Origin: Ezakiella sp.
GTDB taxonomy: Bacteria; Bacillota; Clostridia; Tissierellales; Peptoniphilaceae
Assembly (NCBI GenBank): GCA_022778715.1
Contig: JALFRW010000005.1
Coordinates: forward strand, 186,001 to 250,000
Direction of reading: 5' to 3'
DNA length: 64,000 bases
A program made the translations under genes and the position numbers. This document shows positions 9,734-20,006 of the stretch, piece after piece (position 1 is the stretch's first letter; every line of letters starts with the position of its first letter). The notes beneath the pieces were generated by a model that did no database searches, had not been told where the DNA came from, and saw nothing but the letters and a program-made list of their open reading frames with translations.

Positions 9734-11014
9734 ATGAATATTGAGACATATAATAGCTATATAAAGATTTTAGAATCTGAATTAAAACCGGCAATGGGCT
9801 GTACTGAGCCGATAGCTATTGCACTTGCATCGGCAAAATGTAGAGAAGTTTTGGGTAGGATGCCAGAAAAAATTGTTGCAACATGTAGTGGCAATATTAT
9901 AAAAAATGTAAAGGCTGTGCTTGTGCCAAATTCAAACGGGCAAAAAGGAGTGGAAGCAGCAGCTATTTTGGGTGCAGTTGCGGGTAAAAGCGAATTGGAA
10001 TTAGAAGTAATTAGTAAAGCTACAAAAGAAGATGCAGAACTCACCAGAAAGCTGGTTAAAGAAGGAATTTGCACTGTAAAACTTAAAGAAGGCGTGGATA
10101 ATCTTTACATTAATATTGAACAAACCGCCGGTGACGATAAAGCAATTGTAGAAGTTGTCACAAAGCACGATAATATTACTTATATAGAAAAGAATGGAGA
10201 AATTCTTTTAAAAGAAAGCAACATAATTAAAAGAGAAAACACAGTCAAAGAACTTTTAAATTTGAAAGATATTTATGAATTTGCAAATAACGTTAAAATC
10301 GAAGATGTTTATGATGTTATAAAAAGACAAATTGATTATAATAATGCGATTGCAGATGAGGGGCTAAAAAATGAATGGGGCGAAGCTGTCGGCAAAACAA
10401 CTCTTGAAATTGGTGACGATAGTGTGAGAACATGGGCTATTGCAAGAGCAGCGGCAGGTTCAGATGCTAGAATGAACGGTTGTGCACTTCCGGTTGTAAT
10501 AAATGCAGGCAGCGGAAATCAAGGAATGACTTGTGCAATTCCAGTATGCACTTATACTAAAGAGCTTAGAACTAGTGAAGAAAAACTAATTAGAGCGCTT
10601 GTTCTAACAAACTTGATTGCCATTCATCAAAAAAGATATATCGGCGACCTTTCTGCTTACTGTGGTGCGGTGTCAGCCGGCGCAGCTGCCGGATGCGGAA
10701 TTGCATATCTATACGACGAAAGCTTCGAAACAATTGAAGACACTCTTTCAAACACGCTTGCAACAACTAGCGGCATGATTTGTGACGGTGCAAAATCTTC
10801 TTGTGCAGCAAAGATTGTAACTTCTGTCAGTTCTGCAATTATGGGCTATGAAATGGCAAAACGCGGAAGAAAGTTTAGACCGTGTGAGGGTATCGTAGCA
10901 TGTGACACAGAAACCACTGTTAAAAATGTGGGACATATTGCAAAAGAAGGCATGAAACAAACCGACATTGAAATTATTAATATTATGAACAACAATATCG
11001 CTAAAGATATTTAG
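9734..11014 (+). CDS. L-cysteine desulfidase / serine dehydratase alpha-like (UPF0597 family) protein
   Basis: MGCTEPIAIALA, NGCALPVVINAGSGNQGMTCAIPV and YCGAVSAGAAAGCGIAYL motifs. Start moved from 9707 to the ATG after ggaggtcaggt. Confidence 0.85.
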   Translation: MNIETYNSYIKILESELKPAMGCTEPIAIALASAKCREVLGRMPEKIVATCSGNIIKNVKAVLVPNSNGQKGVEAAAILGAVAGKSELELEVISKATKEDAELTRKLVKEGICTVKLKEGVDNLYINIEQTAGDDKAIVEVVTKHDNITYIEKNGEILLKESNIIKRENTVKELLNLKDIYEFANNVKIEDVYDVIKRQIDYNNAIADEGLKNEWGEAVGKTTLEIGDDSVRTWAIARAAAGSDARMNGCALPVVINAGSGNQGMTCAIPVCTYTKELRTSEEKLIRALVLTNLIAIHQKRYIGDLSAYCGAVSAGAAAGCGIAYLYDESFETIEDTLSNTLATTSGMICDGAKSSCAAKIVTSVSSAIMGYEMAKRGRKFRPCEGIVACDTETTVKNVGHIAKEGMKQTDIEIINIMNNNIAKDI

Positions 11015-11030
11015 TTTGTTATAAATAACG

Positions 11031-11077
11031 GCTGTATACTTTTATTGATAAAAGCCAAAAAGTATACAGCTTTTTTA
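11031..11077 (+). terminator. Intrinsic terminator
   Basis: gctgtatact...agtatacagc stem followed by tttttt. Confidence 0.88.
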
Positions 11078-11172
11078 TTGCAATTTTTGAGATATTATAT
11101 AATTATTTAAAAGTTAGTTTTTTATTGACAAATATGCGAATTATTTGATATAATTAACCAAAGGAATGTGTT

Positions 11173-11970
11173 ATGAAAATTAAGACGCGTGCTAAATTAA
11201 ATTTATATTTAAAAGTTTTAGGAAAAATAAGTGACGGTTACCACGAAATAAACACCGTTATGAGCGAGTTTGATTGGGGTGACTATATTTATATCGAAAA
11301 ATCTGAGTTTGATTCTTTTCAGTCCAACATGATTACAGAGGGAGAAAATTTGGTGGAAAAGGCGCTTAGAGTTTTAAGAGAACACACTTTTGTTCCAAGC
11401 GTTAGTATAAAATTAGAAAAGCTCACACCAGTTGGTTCCGGGCTGGGCACAGGGTCTTCAGATGCAGCAGAAGTATTAAAAGGATTAAATAAATTGTTTT
11501 ATTTAGGCTTAACGAACACAAACTTATGCGAAATTGCAAGCAAGATTGGCATGGATGTTCCTTTTTTTATAGACGGTGGGATTCAGTTGGCAACCGGACG
11601 TGGGGATATTTTAAAAAAACTCCCCGGTAAAAAGACAAACGCACTTGTGGTTATGGATGAACCGGTTATTTCAAAAAATATTTATTCTTTATTAAATGAA
11701 GAGGATTTTTTGTCTGACAATAAAAATACACTTTTAAATCCGGTAATTAGAAATTATGGAGCAGTTCGTAATTTTTATTATTCGCTCCTTGAGTTTGATA
11801 AAAATTTTTCAATGACGGGTGCGGGAGGAGCATTTTTTGTTGTTGGGGAAAAGAATTATTTATCAGAGTTGGAAAAAAAAGTTGTGTATAAATTAAATCC
11901 TAAGTTCATTCATAAGAGCGAGATTTTATTACCTGAGGTGGATTATGGCGAAATTATTTTTAATACTTAA
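11173..11970 (+). CDS. ispE: 4-diphosphocytidyl-2-C-methyl-D-erythritol kinase
   Basis: KTRAKLNLYLKVLGK...GYHEI N-terminus and GHMP kinase motif PVGSGLGTGSSDAAEVL; FFIDGGIQLATGRGD. Confidence 0.93.
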   Translation: MKIKTRAKLNLYLKVLGKISDGYHEINTVMSEFDWGDYIYIEKSEFDSFQSNMITEGENLVEKALRVLREHTFVPSVSIKLEKLTPVGSGLGTGSSDAAEVLKGLNKLFYLGLTNTNLCEIASKIGMDVPFFIDGGIQLATGRGDILKKLPGKKTNALVVMDEPVISKNIYSLLNEEDFLSDNKNTLLNPVIRNYGAVRNFYYSLLEFDKNFSMTGAGGAFFVVGEKNYLSELEKKVVYKLNPKFIHKSEILLPEVDYGEIIFNT

Positions 11971-12631
11971 AATAATATTTGTCTTATTTTATATGGGTAC
12001 ATTGTCCTATATGGCTAATTATTTTTTCAAAAAATCAGCATGGGACAACTTTAATTCGCTTTGCGGTATTTTAGCGGTGTTTGGAATTATCTTTACCGGA
12101 CAGGCTTATCTGGTGAAAGCTTATAGCCATTTTACAACGCAAGAAGTAGCGAAATTCGTACTTGTTATATCGAGATACTTGATTTCACTATTTTTTATAA
12201 TTGTAAACTTGTTTAGTTATTATATGTATATCGCAAGTTTTAATAAGAAGAGATATCAAACTCAACAAAATATTCTAATTATGTTCTCGGTGCTTGCATT
12301 TATTTTAGTAACTCTACCACAAAATGATTATAGCAATCCTAATCCCGGACTTTTGCTTCCAAGACTCAGAGTCATTCCGTCGGTTATTGCGGGCTTTTAT
12401 GTGTCGCTTATTCTTTTGGCGGACGCATATTACAAGAGAAATCCGCAGTTTCAAATCTACGCGATTTGTTTAGTTGGTCTAAACTTAGTTCAAATTGTCA
12501 ATAGTTATTTTTTAAAGGCTAAAGAAGATACAGAATTTTATTACTATGCAATGACTTCCATTATTTTCATCTTTATGATGGCTATTTTTTACAGAGAACT
12601 ATACAAGAAGAAAGAACTAGAACGATTCTAA
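11945..12631 (+). CDS. Hypothetical polytopic membrane protein
   Basis: 228 aa with ~6-7 hydrophobic segments; overlaps the end of ispE; RBS gaggtgg. Confidence 0.7.
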   Translation: MAKLFLILKIIFVLFYMGTLSYMANYFFKKSAWDNFNSLCGILAVFGIIFTGQAYLVKAYSHFTTQEVAKFVLVISRYLISLFFIIVNLFSYYMYIASFNKKRYQTQQNILIMFSVLAFILVTLPQNDYSNPNPGLLLPRLRVIPSVIAGFYVSLILLADAYYKRNPQFQIYAICLVGLNLVQIVNSYFLKAKEDTEFYYYAMTSIIFIFMMAIFYRELYKKKELERF

Positions 12632-12668
12632 AGTAGGATAAAAATAGACTGGTATCCTACTTGTTTTT
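12631..12668 (+). terminator. Intrinsic terminator
   Basis: aagtaggata...tatcctactt stem followed by gttttt. Confidence 0.85.
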
Positions 12669-12696
12669 ATTTTAATTTTTTTATGGAGGAATTAAT

Positions 12697-14049
12697 ATGA
12701 AAAAAGAAATTTTAAATTGTTTGGTCGCAAAATCTGAAAGGAAAAGAAATTGGTTCGTTATGCCTGGGCACAAAGGGCGTGATGTTGGGGGCTACTGGTC
12801 ACAATTAAATCTATCCGCAGATACCACCGAAACTTATGACACCGATAATCTCAACAATCCGGTTGATATGATTAAACGTTCTCAAGAAAGAGCTGCCGAA
12901 ATTTTTGGAGCTAAAAAAACATTTTACACAATTAACGGTACATCCGGCGCTATGATTGCCGCTGTAACCGCTTGTACTCTACCTGGAGATAAAATTTTAG
13001 TTTCCAGAAACTGTCACGTCTGCGTGTATAGAGCTGCGGCAATCAGACGTTTGGAACTGGAATATATTTTGCCGGAAGTGGTTGATACGGTTGATAGAAA
13101 CGTCACACCGGAAGAAGTTGAAAAGAGAATTATAGAAACTGATCCGAAATTAGTAATTGTAACAAACCCTACATTCTTTGGATACACTACGGATATCCAA
13201 GCGATTGTAGATATTTGCAATAAACACGGAGTGCTTTTAATCGTCGACGAAGCTCACGGTCCACATTTCCCGTTTAGTGACAATTTGCCGCTATCGGCAG
13301 TACAAGCCGGAGCTGACATAGTTGTGCATTCGACACACAAAACTCTTCTGGGGCTCACTTCAGCAAATATGATTCACGTTTGCTCAAATAGAGTTGACAC
13401 TGAGGAGCTGATGAGATGTATTACCACTTATCAAACTACATCGCCAAACTATTTAATCACACTTTCAAACGAACTTTCGGCAGCGTTTATGTCTGAAGGG
13501 GGAAAAGAAGTGCTTGAAGATAATATTAAATGGGCAAAAGCAGCGGCCGATGAAATTAATAAGATTCCGGGACTTTCCTGCCTGACTGACCCATGCAAAG
13601 ACCCGCTAAAGATTATCGTAGATACATCAAGCCTGGTAAACGGCAGAGAATTTGCAAAATATTTATTTGACGAAAAGGATATGGACTCAGAAATGTGCGA
13701 CGAAATGCATATCGACTTTTATGCAGGAATCGGCAATATTGAATCCGATTATATTGAGCTTGTTCAAGCTTTGAGAGAAGCTGCTTCAGAAATAGAACCT
13801 CAACCGGTAAAACAACATCCTCCTAAGATTCAAATTCCGGAAGTGCAACTTGACATTTGTGATGCGCTTGACGCAGATTTCTATTTGGAAGATGTTGACG
13901 ATGCCGTTGGAAAAGTTTCAGTTGATTATATCATGCCATATCCACCGGGAATCCCGCTAATTTTACCGGGTGAAGTTATAACTGAAGACTCTATCAAATT
14001 CTTTGATAAAGACAAGATTAAGATTTTCAAAAAATCTCCATTCTTTTAG
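12697..14049 (+). CDS. Orn/Lys/Arg decarboxylase-family PLP enzyme
   Basis: VDEAHGPHFPFS and HSTHKTLLGLTSANMIHV (PLP lysine) motifs; C-terminal PYPPGIPLILPGE. Confidence 0.9.
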   Translation: MKKEILNCLVAKSERKRNWFVMPGHKGRDVGGYWSQLNLSADTTETYDTDNLNNPVDMIKRSQERAAEIFGAKKTFYTINGTSGAMIAAVTACTLPGDKILVSRNCHVCVYRAAAIRRLELEYILPEVVDTVDRNVTPEEVEKRIIETDPKLVIVTNPTFFGYTTDIQAIVDICNKHGVLLIVDEAHGPHFPFSDNLPLSAVQAGADIVVHSTHKTLLGLTSANMIHVCSNRVDTEELMRCITTYQTTSPNYLITLSNELSAAFMSEGGKEVLEDNIKWAKAAADEINKIPGLSCLTDPCKDPLKIIVDTSSLVNGREFAKYLFDEKDMDSEMCDEMHIDFYAGIGNIESDYIELVQALREAASEIEPQPVKQHPPKIQIPEVQLDICDALDADFYLEDVDDAVGKVSVDYIMPYPPGIPLILPGEVITEDSIKFFDKDKIKIFKKSPFF

Positions 14050-14114
14050 ACTATAGATTAAAAATAAGACATAACGGGTATAAGAATTTTGGATTAATTT
14101 ATGAGGAGGGTATA

Positions 14115-15053
14115 ATGGAATTAATCGAAGAATTTAAAGCGCAATTAAAAGGAAAAAACGCATCAATTGTTTTACCGGAAGGAGAAGACGAAAGAGTAAG
14201 AGAAGCTGCAAAAATTCTGGCAAAAGAAGGAATTATTGAGCCGATAGTTTTAACCGATGGCGAAGAAATTGAAGGCGTAAAGACAATCAATGTAAAAGAT
14301 TATGACATTTCTGAAATGGTACAAAAATTTGTGGAAAGAAGAAATGGAAAAATCGATGATGAAGGCGCAAGAAAATTAGTTTTAGAAGACAAGAACTATT
14401 TTGGAACAATGCTTGTTTATATGGGAAAAGCTTCAGGACTTGTGTCCGGTGCTTGCCATAGTACAGCGAACACAGTTCGTCCTGCACTTCAAATCATCAA
14501 AATGAAAAAGCCGTTCAAAAAGACGAGTGGTGTATTCGTTATGATGAAAGGCGATGAAAGATATATTTTCTCCGATTGTGCAATTAATATCGCTCCAACC
14601 TCAGAAGATATTGCTGAAAATGCAGTTATTTCAAATGAAACTGCAAAGACATTTGGAATTAAAGAACCAAAAGTAGCTTTGCTTTCATTCTCAACAAAGG
14701 GCAGTGCTGATTCTGAAGAAACTCACAAAGTGGAAGAAGCATTAAAACTCATTAAGGAAACTGAAAGCGAAATGGTAGTTGACGGTGAACTTCAATTCGA
14801 TGCAGCATTCGTGCCAAGTGTTGGCGAAAAGAAAGCACCGGGATCACCCGTTGCAGGTCATGCAAATGTATTTATTTTCCCTAGCCTTGAAGCCGGAAAT
14901 ATCGGATACAAAATCGCTCAAAGAATGGGAGGATTCACAGCTATCGGACCTGTACTTCAAGGATTAAATTCACCTGTTAATGACTTATCAAGAGGCTGCT
15001 CAATCGAAGATGTTGTTTCACTTTCATATTTGACAGCAGCTCAATCACTATAA
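14115..15053 (+). CDS. pta: Phosphate acetyltransferase
   Basis: SIVLPEGEDERVREAAKIL, SGACHSTANTVRPALQIIK, GPVLQGLNSPVNDLSRGCS. Confidence 0.93.
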   Translation: MELIEEFKAQLKGKNASIVLPEGEDERVREAAKILAKEGIIEPIVLTDGEEIEGVKTINVKDYDISEMVQKFVERRNGKIDDEGARKLVLEDKNYFGTMLVYMGKASGLVSGACHSTANTVRPALQIIKMKKPFKKTSGVFVMMKGDERYIFSDCAINIAPTSEDIAENAVISNETAKTFGIKEPKVALLSFSTKGSADSEETHKVEEALKLIKETESEMVVDGELQFDAAFVPSVGEKKAPGSPVAGHANVFIFPSLEAGNIGYKIAQRMGGFTAIGPVLQGLNSPVNDLSRGCSIEDVVSLSYLTAAQSL

Positions 15054-15084
15054 AAAGACCATGCCGATCGGCATGGTCTTTTAA
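15053..15084 (+). terminator. Intrinsic terminator (perfect palindrome)
   Basis: aaaagaccatgccgatcggcatggtctttt. Confidence 0.92.
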
Positions 15085-15261
15085 AATATCTTATTGTTTA
15101 TTTTAAACAGTAAGATAGGGGCATAATGTAAAGTTATAAGATAAAGAAGTGTGCCGGTGATAGCTTAGGAGCATAAAATTAAAAAGACTACCTTAATTTT
15201 TGTTATGTAATATAACCTCTTTTTTAGGTTATATTACAATTATTTTGAAAGGAGATAATTT

Positions 15262-15993
15262 ATGAACAAAATTGAACAATTAAAGGAAATCGTAGAAAAA
15301 TCAAACAACATCGTATTTTTTGGAGGTGCCGGAGTATCAACCGAATCCGGAATCCCGGATTTTAGAAGTTCAAATGGAATTTTTTCTAAAAGTTATAATA
15401 GAAATATTATGCCTGAAGAAATTGTAAGCCACACTTATTTTGAAAATTATCCCGAAGATTTTTTTGATTTTTATGTAAACAAAATGATTTTTAAAAATGC
15501 TAAACCAAACGCTGCTCATATTGCAATTTCAAGACTGGAAAAAGAAGGAAAAATAAAAGCAGTGGTAACTCAAAATATAGACGGACTGCACCAAATGGCA
15601 GGCAGCAAAAATGTTTATGAACTCCACGGCTCAATTTATAGAAACTATTGTGAAAAATGTGGACGTTTTTATTCATTAGACGACATGCTTGAAAGATTTT
15701 ATAAAGATAAAGTACCAAAATGTGATTGCGGAGGGACAATTAAACCTGACGTCGTACTCTATGAAGAGCCGCTCCCAAATGACACAATTACAGGCGCAAT
15801 AAATTTCATAGCCCATGCCGATACTTTGATAATTGGCGGCACCAGTCTCGTTGTCTATCCGGCAGCAGGCTTTATATCTTATTTTAGAGGGAAAAATCTG
15901 GTGGTGATTAATATGAGCGAAACGGCAGCGGATAGAAATGCGGACTTAGTTATAAACCAAAAGATTGGGGAAGTATTTGAACAAATAAAATAG
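15262..15993 (+). CDS. Sir2-family NAD-dependent protein deacylase
   Basis: GGAGVSTESGIPDFRS, TQNIDGLHQMAGS, Zn motif CEKC...CDCGG. Confidence 0.95.
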   Translation: MNKIEQLKEIVEKSNNIVFFGGAGVSTESGIPDFRSSNGIFSKSYNRNIMPEEIVSHTYFENYPEDFFDFYVNKMIFKNAKPNAAHIAISRLEKEGKIKAVVTQNIDGLHQMAGSKNVYELHGSIYRNYCEKCGRFYSLDDMLERFYKDKVPKCDCGGTIKPDVVLYEEPLPNDTITGAINFIAHADTLIIGGTSLVVYPAAGFISYFRGKNLVVINMSETAADRNADLVINQKIGEVFEQIK

Positions 15994-16107
15994 GTTAAAG
16001 TTTTATGCCTATCATAATTACAATTATTTTTTCACATCAAGCATAATAATAAGAACTGTAAATGACAGATTTTTTTAATTTATAAGTGATATATTGCTTA
16101 TAAATTA

Positions 16108-16136
16108 TTGACATTTAGGAGTGAATTATATATAAT
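16108..16136 (+). promoter_or_regulatory. Consensus sigma-A promoter of the uracil permease gene
   Basis: TTGACA (16108-16113), 17-nt spacer, TATAAT (16131-16136). Confidence 0.85.
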
Positions 16137-16164
16137 AAAAAAAATTTGTTAAAAAGAGGTAGCT

Positions 16165-17421
16165 ATGAAAAAGATTTATCAAGTAGACGAAAGAGTGCCG
16201 GGCAAATTATTGGTACCGCTTTCAATTCAACACACATTTGCAATGTTCGGAGCATCTGTTTTAGTGCCAATTATTTTTGGAATCAACCCGGGTATTGTGC
16301 TTTTAATGAACGGTATTGGAACGTTAATTTTTATTGCAATCACCAAGGGAAAAGCACCGGCTTATTTAGGCAGCAGCTTTGCATTTTTAGCTCCGGGGGC
16401 TGTTATTATAAGTCAAAAAGGATTTGAATATGCCGGAGGTGCTTTTGTGGCAGTCGGTATTATTGGTATGATAATTTCCTACATTATTTATAAGTACGGT
16501 ACAGATTGGATCAATGTGGTGCTACCGCCGGCTGCAATGGGCTCTGTAGTGGCTCTTATCGGATTTGATCTAGTTGGGTTAACGGTTCGCGGAGGAGCAA
16601 TTGGTGCCGAAATTTTAACCGAAAATTATTCGACAGAACACTTAATTGTATTTTTAGTGACGGTACTTGTGGCGATTTTAGGTTCAGTTTTATTCAAAAA
16701 AATTCTCGCAACCGTTCCAATTTTGATTGCAATCATATGCGGTTATGTGACAGCGCTTGCACTTGGAATGGTGGATTTAACAGCTGTAAGAGAAGCAACT
16801 TTTTTTACAATGCCACAATTTAGACTTGCAAAATTTAGTTTAGATTCAATTTTAACTATGCTGCCAGTTGTGCTAGTTATTTTATCTGAACATATTTCGC
16901 ACCAAGTCGTTACCTCAAATATTATCGGCAGAGATTTGATTAAAGACCCGGGGCTTCATCGTTCAATTTTTGCAGACAACTTATCGACTGCTCTGTCAGG
17001 TCTTGTAGGCGGTGTTCCAACCACCACTTATGGAGAAAACATCGGCGTTATGGCAATCACCGGAGTTTACTCGGTGGAAGTAATCGCAGGTGCAGCAGTT
17101 ATATCAATAATTATGGCTTTTATCGGACCGCTTAGTGCATTTATTTCTACAATTCCGGGCGACGTAATTGGTGGCGTAACATTCTTGTTGTACGGAATGA
17201 TTGGAACGAGCGGAATTAGACTGCTGGTGGACCAAAAAGTGGACTACAGTGTTTCTAAAAATTTAGTGCTGACATCAGTGGTTTTCACAACCGGACTTTC
17301 AGGAGCAACCGTAAAATTTGGCGCGATCAATTTGAGCGGAATGGTGCTTGCATCAGTTGTTGCTGTTTTGTTATCACTAGTTTTTTATTTGTTCGACAAA
17401 TTCCAAATAATGAACGAATAA
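16165..17421 (+). CDS. Uracil/xanthine permease (UraA/PyrP-like)
   Basis: VPLSIQHTFAMFGASVLVPIIFGINPGI...SEHISHQVVTSNIIGRDL...LVGGVPTTTYGENIGVMAITGVYS typical of NCS2 uracil permeases. Confidence 0.93.
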   Translation: MKKIYQVDERVPGKLLVPLSIQHTFAMFGASVLVPIIFGINPGIVLLMNGIGTLIFIAITKGKAPAYLGSSFAFLAPGAVIISQKGFEYAGGAFVAVGIIGMIISYIIYKYGTDWINVVLPPAAMGSVVALIGFDLVGLTVRGGAIGAEILTENYSTEHLIVFLVTVLVAILGSVLFKKILATVPILIAIICGYVTALALGMVDLTAVREATFFTMPQFRLAKFSLDSILTMLPVVLVILSEHISHQVVTSNIIGRDLIKDPGLHRSIFADNLSTALSGLVGGVPTTTYGENIGVMAITGVYSVEVIAGAAVISIIMAFIGPLSAFISTIPGDVIGGVTFLLYGMIGTSGIRLLVDQKVDYSVSKNLVLTSVVFTTGLSGATVKFGAINLSGMVLASVVAVLLSLVFYLFDKFQIMNE

Positions 17422-17427
17422 GTTTGT

Positions 17428-17452
17428 AAAGCTCTTTTGAAGAGCTTTTTTT
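17428..17452 (+). terminator. Intrinsic terminator
   Basis: aaagctctt-ttg-aagagcttt followed by tttt. Confidence 0.9.
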
Positions 17453-17514
17453 GATTGAAAAAAATACCTTAAAATGATAAAATGTATGATAAGAAATATA
17501 TTTTTGAGGTAATT

Positions 17515-17871
17515 ATGACTAAATACGATTTGGCGATTTTGATTGTAATAATTTTTATAGCGGCGGCTGTTCTTGTTTTTATCCCAAGTAAGACTGCAAC
17601 CGGAATTGAAGTGAAAGTCGATGGAAAAGTTATATATACAAGCGATTTTAAAAAATCGCCGACGACAAAAAAATTTGAAACCAAATATGGCATGAACGAA
17701 ATTGAAATTGGCGAAGATTATGTGAGGATGATTGATGCAGATTGCCCAAACAAACTTGCCGTGAAGCAAGGAAAAATAAAATCGCCGGGTGCGAGCTTAA
17801 TTTGTATTCCTCATCACATGATAGTGTCAATTGTAGGCAAGAGCGATGAGCTCGATGTTATGGTGAAATGA
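17515..17871 (+). CDS. NusG domain II-containing membrane-anchored protein
   Basis: Single N-terminal TM, then VDGKVIYTSDF...YGMNEIEIGEDYVRMIDADCPNKLAVKQGKIKSPGASLICIPHHMIVSI, characteristic NusG_II pattern. Start refined from 17482. Confidence 0.85.
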   Translation: MTKYDLAILIVIIFIAAAVLVFIPSKTATGIEVKVDGKVIYTSDFKKSPTTKKFETKYGMNEIEIGEDYVRMIDADCPNKLAVKQGKIKSPGASLICIPHHMIVSIVGKSDELDVMVK

Positions 17872-18374
17872 TGGATAGAAAGATAATAACTAAAGTTGCG
17901 CTATTTTCGATAGTTGCAGGCTTGATTTCATTTTTTGAAAGTTTTTTTATTCCACTAATTCCAATTCCCGGCATGAAGCTTGGCTTTTCAAACATCGTGC
18001 TTTTAGTTGCACTATTATATTTTGACAAAAAAGTGGTGTATCTAATTGCAGTTATGAAAAGCATATTGGCGGCACTTTTGAGCGGAGCATTCACTAGTAT
18101 TTTGTACAGTTTGCCTTCCGGAATTGTTGCTGTTTTGGCAATGAGCATTGCGATGAAATTTATGCCTAAACTCAGTTTCATTGGAGTGTCCGTGATTGGG
18201 GCACTGTTTTTTAACATGGTGCAAGTGTGTGTCTCTGTGATTGTGCTAAATAGTACGGCATATTTTTACTACTTGCCATGGGTTATAATAGTAGGTAGTC
18301 TCGCTTCAACCTTGAATGGTTTTATCGTAAATGAAATTACAAAGAAAAATACATTGGGAGCAATTTTGAAGTGA
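17868..18374 (+). CDS. Gx transporter family protein (heptaprenyl diphosphate synthase component I-like)
   Basis: SFFESFFIPLIPIPGMKLGFSNIVLLVALLYF pattern; overlaps the NusG_II gene, a common pairing in Firmicutes. Confidence 0.8.
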   Translation: MMDRKIITKVALFSIVAGLISFFESFFIPLIPIPGMKLGFSNIVLLVALLYFDKKVVYLIAVMKSILAALLSGAFTSILYSLPSGIVAVLAMSIAMKFMPKLSFIGVSVIGALFFNMVQVCVSVIVLNSTAYFYYLPWVIIVGSLASTLNGFIVNEITKKNTLGAILK

Positions 18375-19177
18375 TAAAAAAAGAAAAAATTGATTTAAAA
18401 GATTATATAATTGAAAAAGAAGAGAGTATGCCTCGCGAAAAAATGATTGATAACGGACCAAAAAGTTTAGAAGATTGGGAACTTTTGGCAATTTTACTTA
18501 GAACCGGTACAAAGGATACAAATGTCATTGAGCTTAGCAAAGGCCTTCTTGAATATGGCGGAGGCACTTTAAGCGAACTCATTAAGCTCGATTATCATAG
18601 ACTTTCTGAGCTAAAGGGTTTTGGCGAGCAAAAAATCACAACTCTTCTTGCCACATTTGAAATTTCCAATCGCGTGACGAGAGAAAGGTCATTTGAAGCT
18701 TTAAAAGACATGAGTTCCGTTAGAAATGCTTCGGAATATATTATGATGAAGATGCAAAATTTCACTGAAGAGCATTTTATGGTTTTAATTTTAAACAACA
18801 AAAACAAACTTATAAATAAGAGTTTGACGAAATTAAATGAAGACGGAATTAGTGAAATAGATACCAAGTTAAAGCACGAATTTATGTTGCAAGAGAAGAA
18901 ATTTCAATATATGGGTGAAGACTTTGTGTCGAAAGGCACCGTAGACAGAACTATTGCAATGCCACGAGAAGTTTTTAGAAAAGCTGTAAGAATGGGTGCG
19001 ACGTCGATAATTATCGCCCATAATCACCCAAGTGGGGATCCAACTCCTTCGCGTGACGATATTAATATCACAAAAAGGCTGGTTGAGTCGGGGCATATTT
19101 TAGGAATTGAAGTTTTGGACCATATAGTTGTAGCAAAAGGTCTATATTATTCACTAAAAGAGCATGGAGATATGTGA
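18371..19177 (+). CDS. radC: RadC/JAB-domain DNA repair-associated protein
   Basis: ELLAILLRTGTKD and JAMM motif IIAHNHPSGDPTPSRDD. Confidence 0.93.
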   Translation: MIKKEKIDLKDYIIEKEESMPREKMIDNGPKSLEDWELLAILLRTGTKDTNVIELSKGLLEYGGGTLSELIKLDYHRLSELKGFGEQKITTLLATFEISNRVTRERSFEALKDMSSVRNASEYIMMKMQNFTEEHFMVLILNNKNKLINKSLTKLNEDGISEIDTKLKHEFMLQEKKFQYMGEDFVSKGTVDRTIAMPREVFRKAVRMGATSIIIAHNHPSGDPTPSRDDINITKRLVESGHILGIEVLDHIVVAKGLYYSLKEHGDM

Positions 19178-20006
19178 GAAGATGAATTTTAATAATAAAT
19201 ATTTTAAAAAGATACTTGTTTTTATAGTATTTGTAGCTCTTGTGGCATTTGTTTTTGTAGTGGATAAAAATGTTGAAAAAGATAATTTCATTTCAAAAAC
19301 AGTTGGAAAAGTGGTTGGACCAGTGTCGCATTTTTTTAGAAATATTGGCACCGGAGTTCGAGGTGGCATAGAAAATGTCACCTCGAATGAAAAAGACGAT
19401 ATTGAGACTCTAAATCTACAAATCAAAAAGCTTGAGCAAGAAAATAGAAAATTAAGGGGCATTGTGTACCGCGAAGAAGCACTTAAAAATGAATTTGAAA
19501 TGACGAAGATGAGCAAATTCTCACTTTTAAAAGCAGATATAACTTCAATAAATCCGAGTGCATGGTTTGACGTGTTTATCATCAATGTCGGCTTAAAAGA
19601 CGGTGTGGAAATTGGAGATACAGTTGTGAGTGCACCATTTGGCGAAGTGGAGGCAACCGAAGGTTTAGTGGGCAAAGTAACTGAGGTTTTTGGGGACTAC
19701 AGCGAAGTAACCGCGATTACCGACAGTTCAATGAAAGTTAGTATTAAGACAAACAGAAGTGGTGACGGCGGAGTGGTTTCAGGATTTAAAAACGGCGAAC
19801 TCGTGGCTTATATGTTCGATCAGAACTCCGATGTAATTGTCGGTGATGAAATAATGTCGTCCGGTCTTGGCGAGGTACTTAAAAAAGATATTTTTGTGGG
19901 TGAAGTTACAAAAGTGGAATCAGACGACACGCTTCTAAAAAAAATAATTTACATTTCTCCGGCTGTCGATTTTAAGCATTTAAGCAGGGTGTATTTGATA
20001 AAATGA
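19164..20006 (+). CDS. mreC: Rod shape-determining protein MreC
   Basis: N-terminal TM, coiled coil, beta domain (ADITSINPSAWFDVFIINVGLKDGVEIGDTVV); followed by mreD. Confidence 0.9.
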   Translation: MEICEKMNFNNKYFKKILVFIVFVALVAFVFVVDKNVEKDNFISKTVGKVVGPVSHFFRNIGTGVRGGIENVTSNEKDDIETLNLQIKKLEQENRKLRGIVYREEALKNEFEMTKMSKFSLLKADITSINPSAWFDVFIINVGLKDGVEIGDTVVSAPFGEVEATEGLVGKVTEVFGDYSEVTAITDSSMKVSIKTNRSGDGGVVSGFKNGELVAYMFDQNSDVIVGDEIMSSGLGEVLKKDIFVGEVTKVESDDTLLKKIIYISPAVDFKHLSRVYLIK

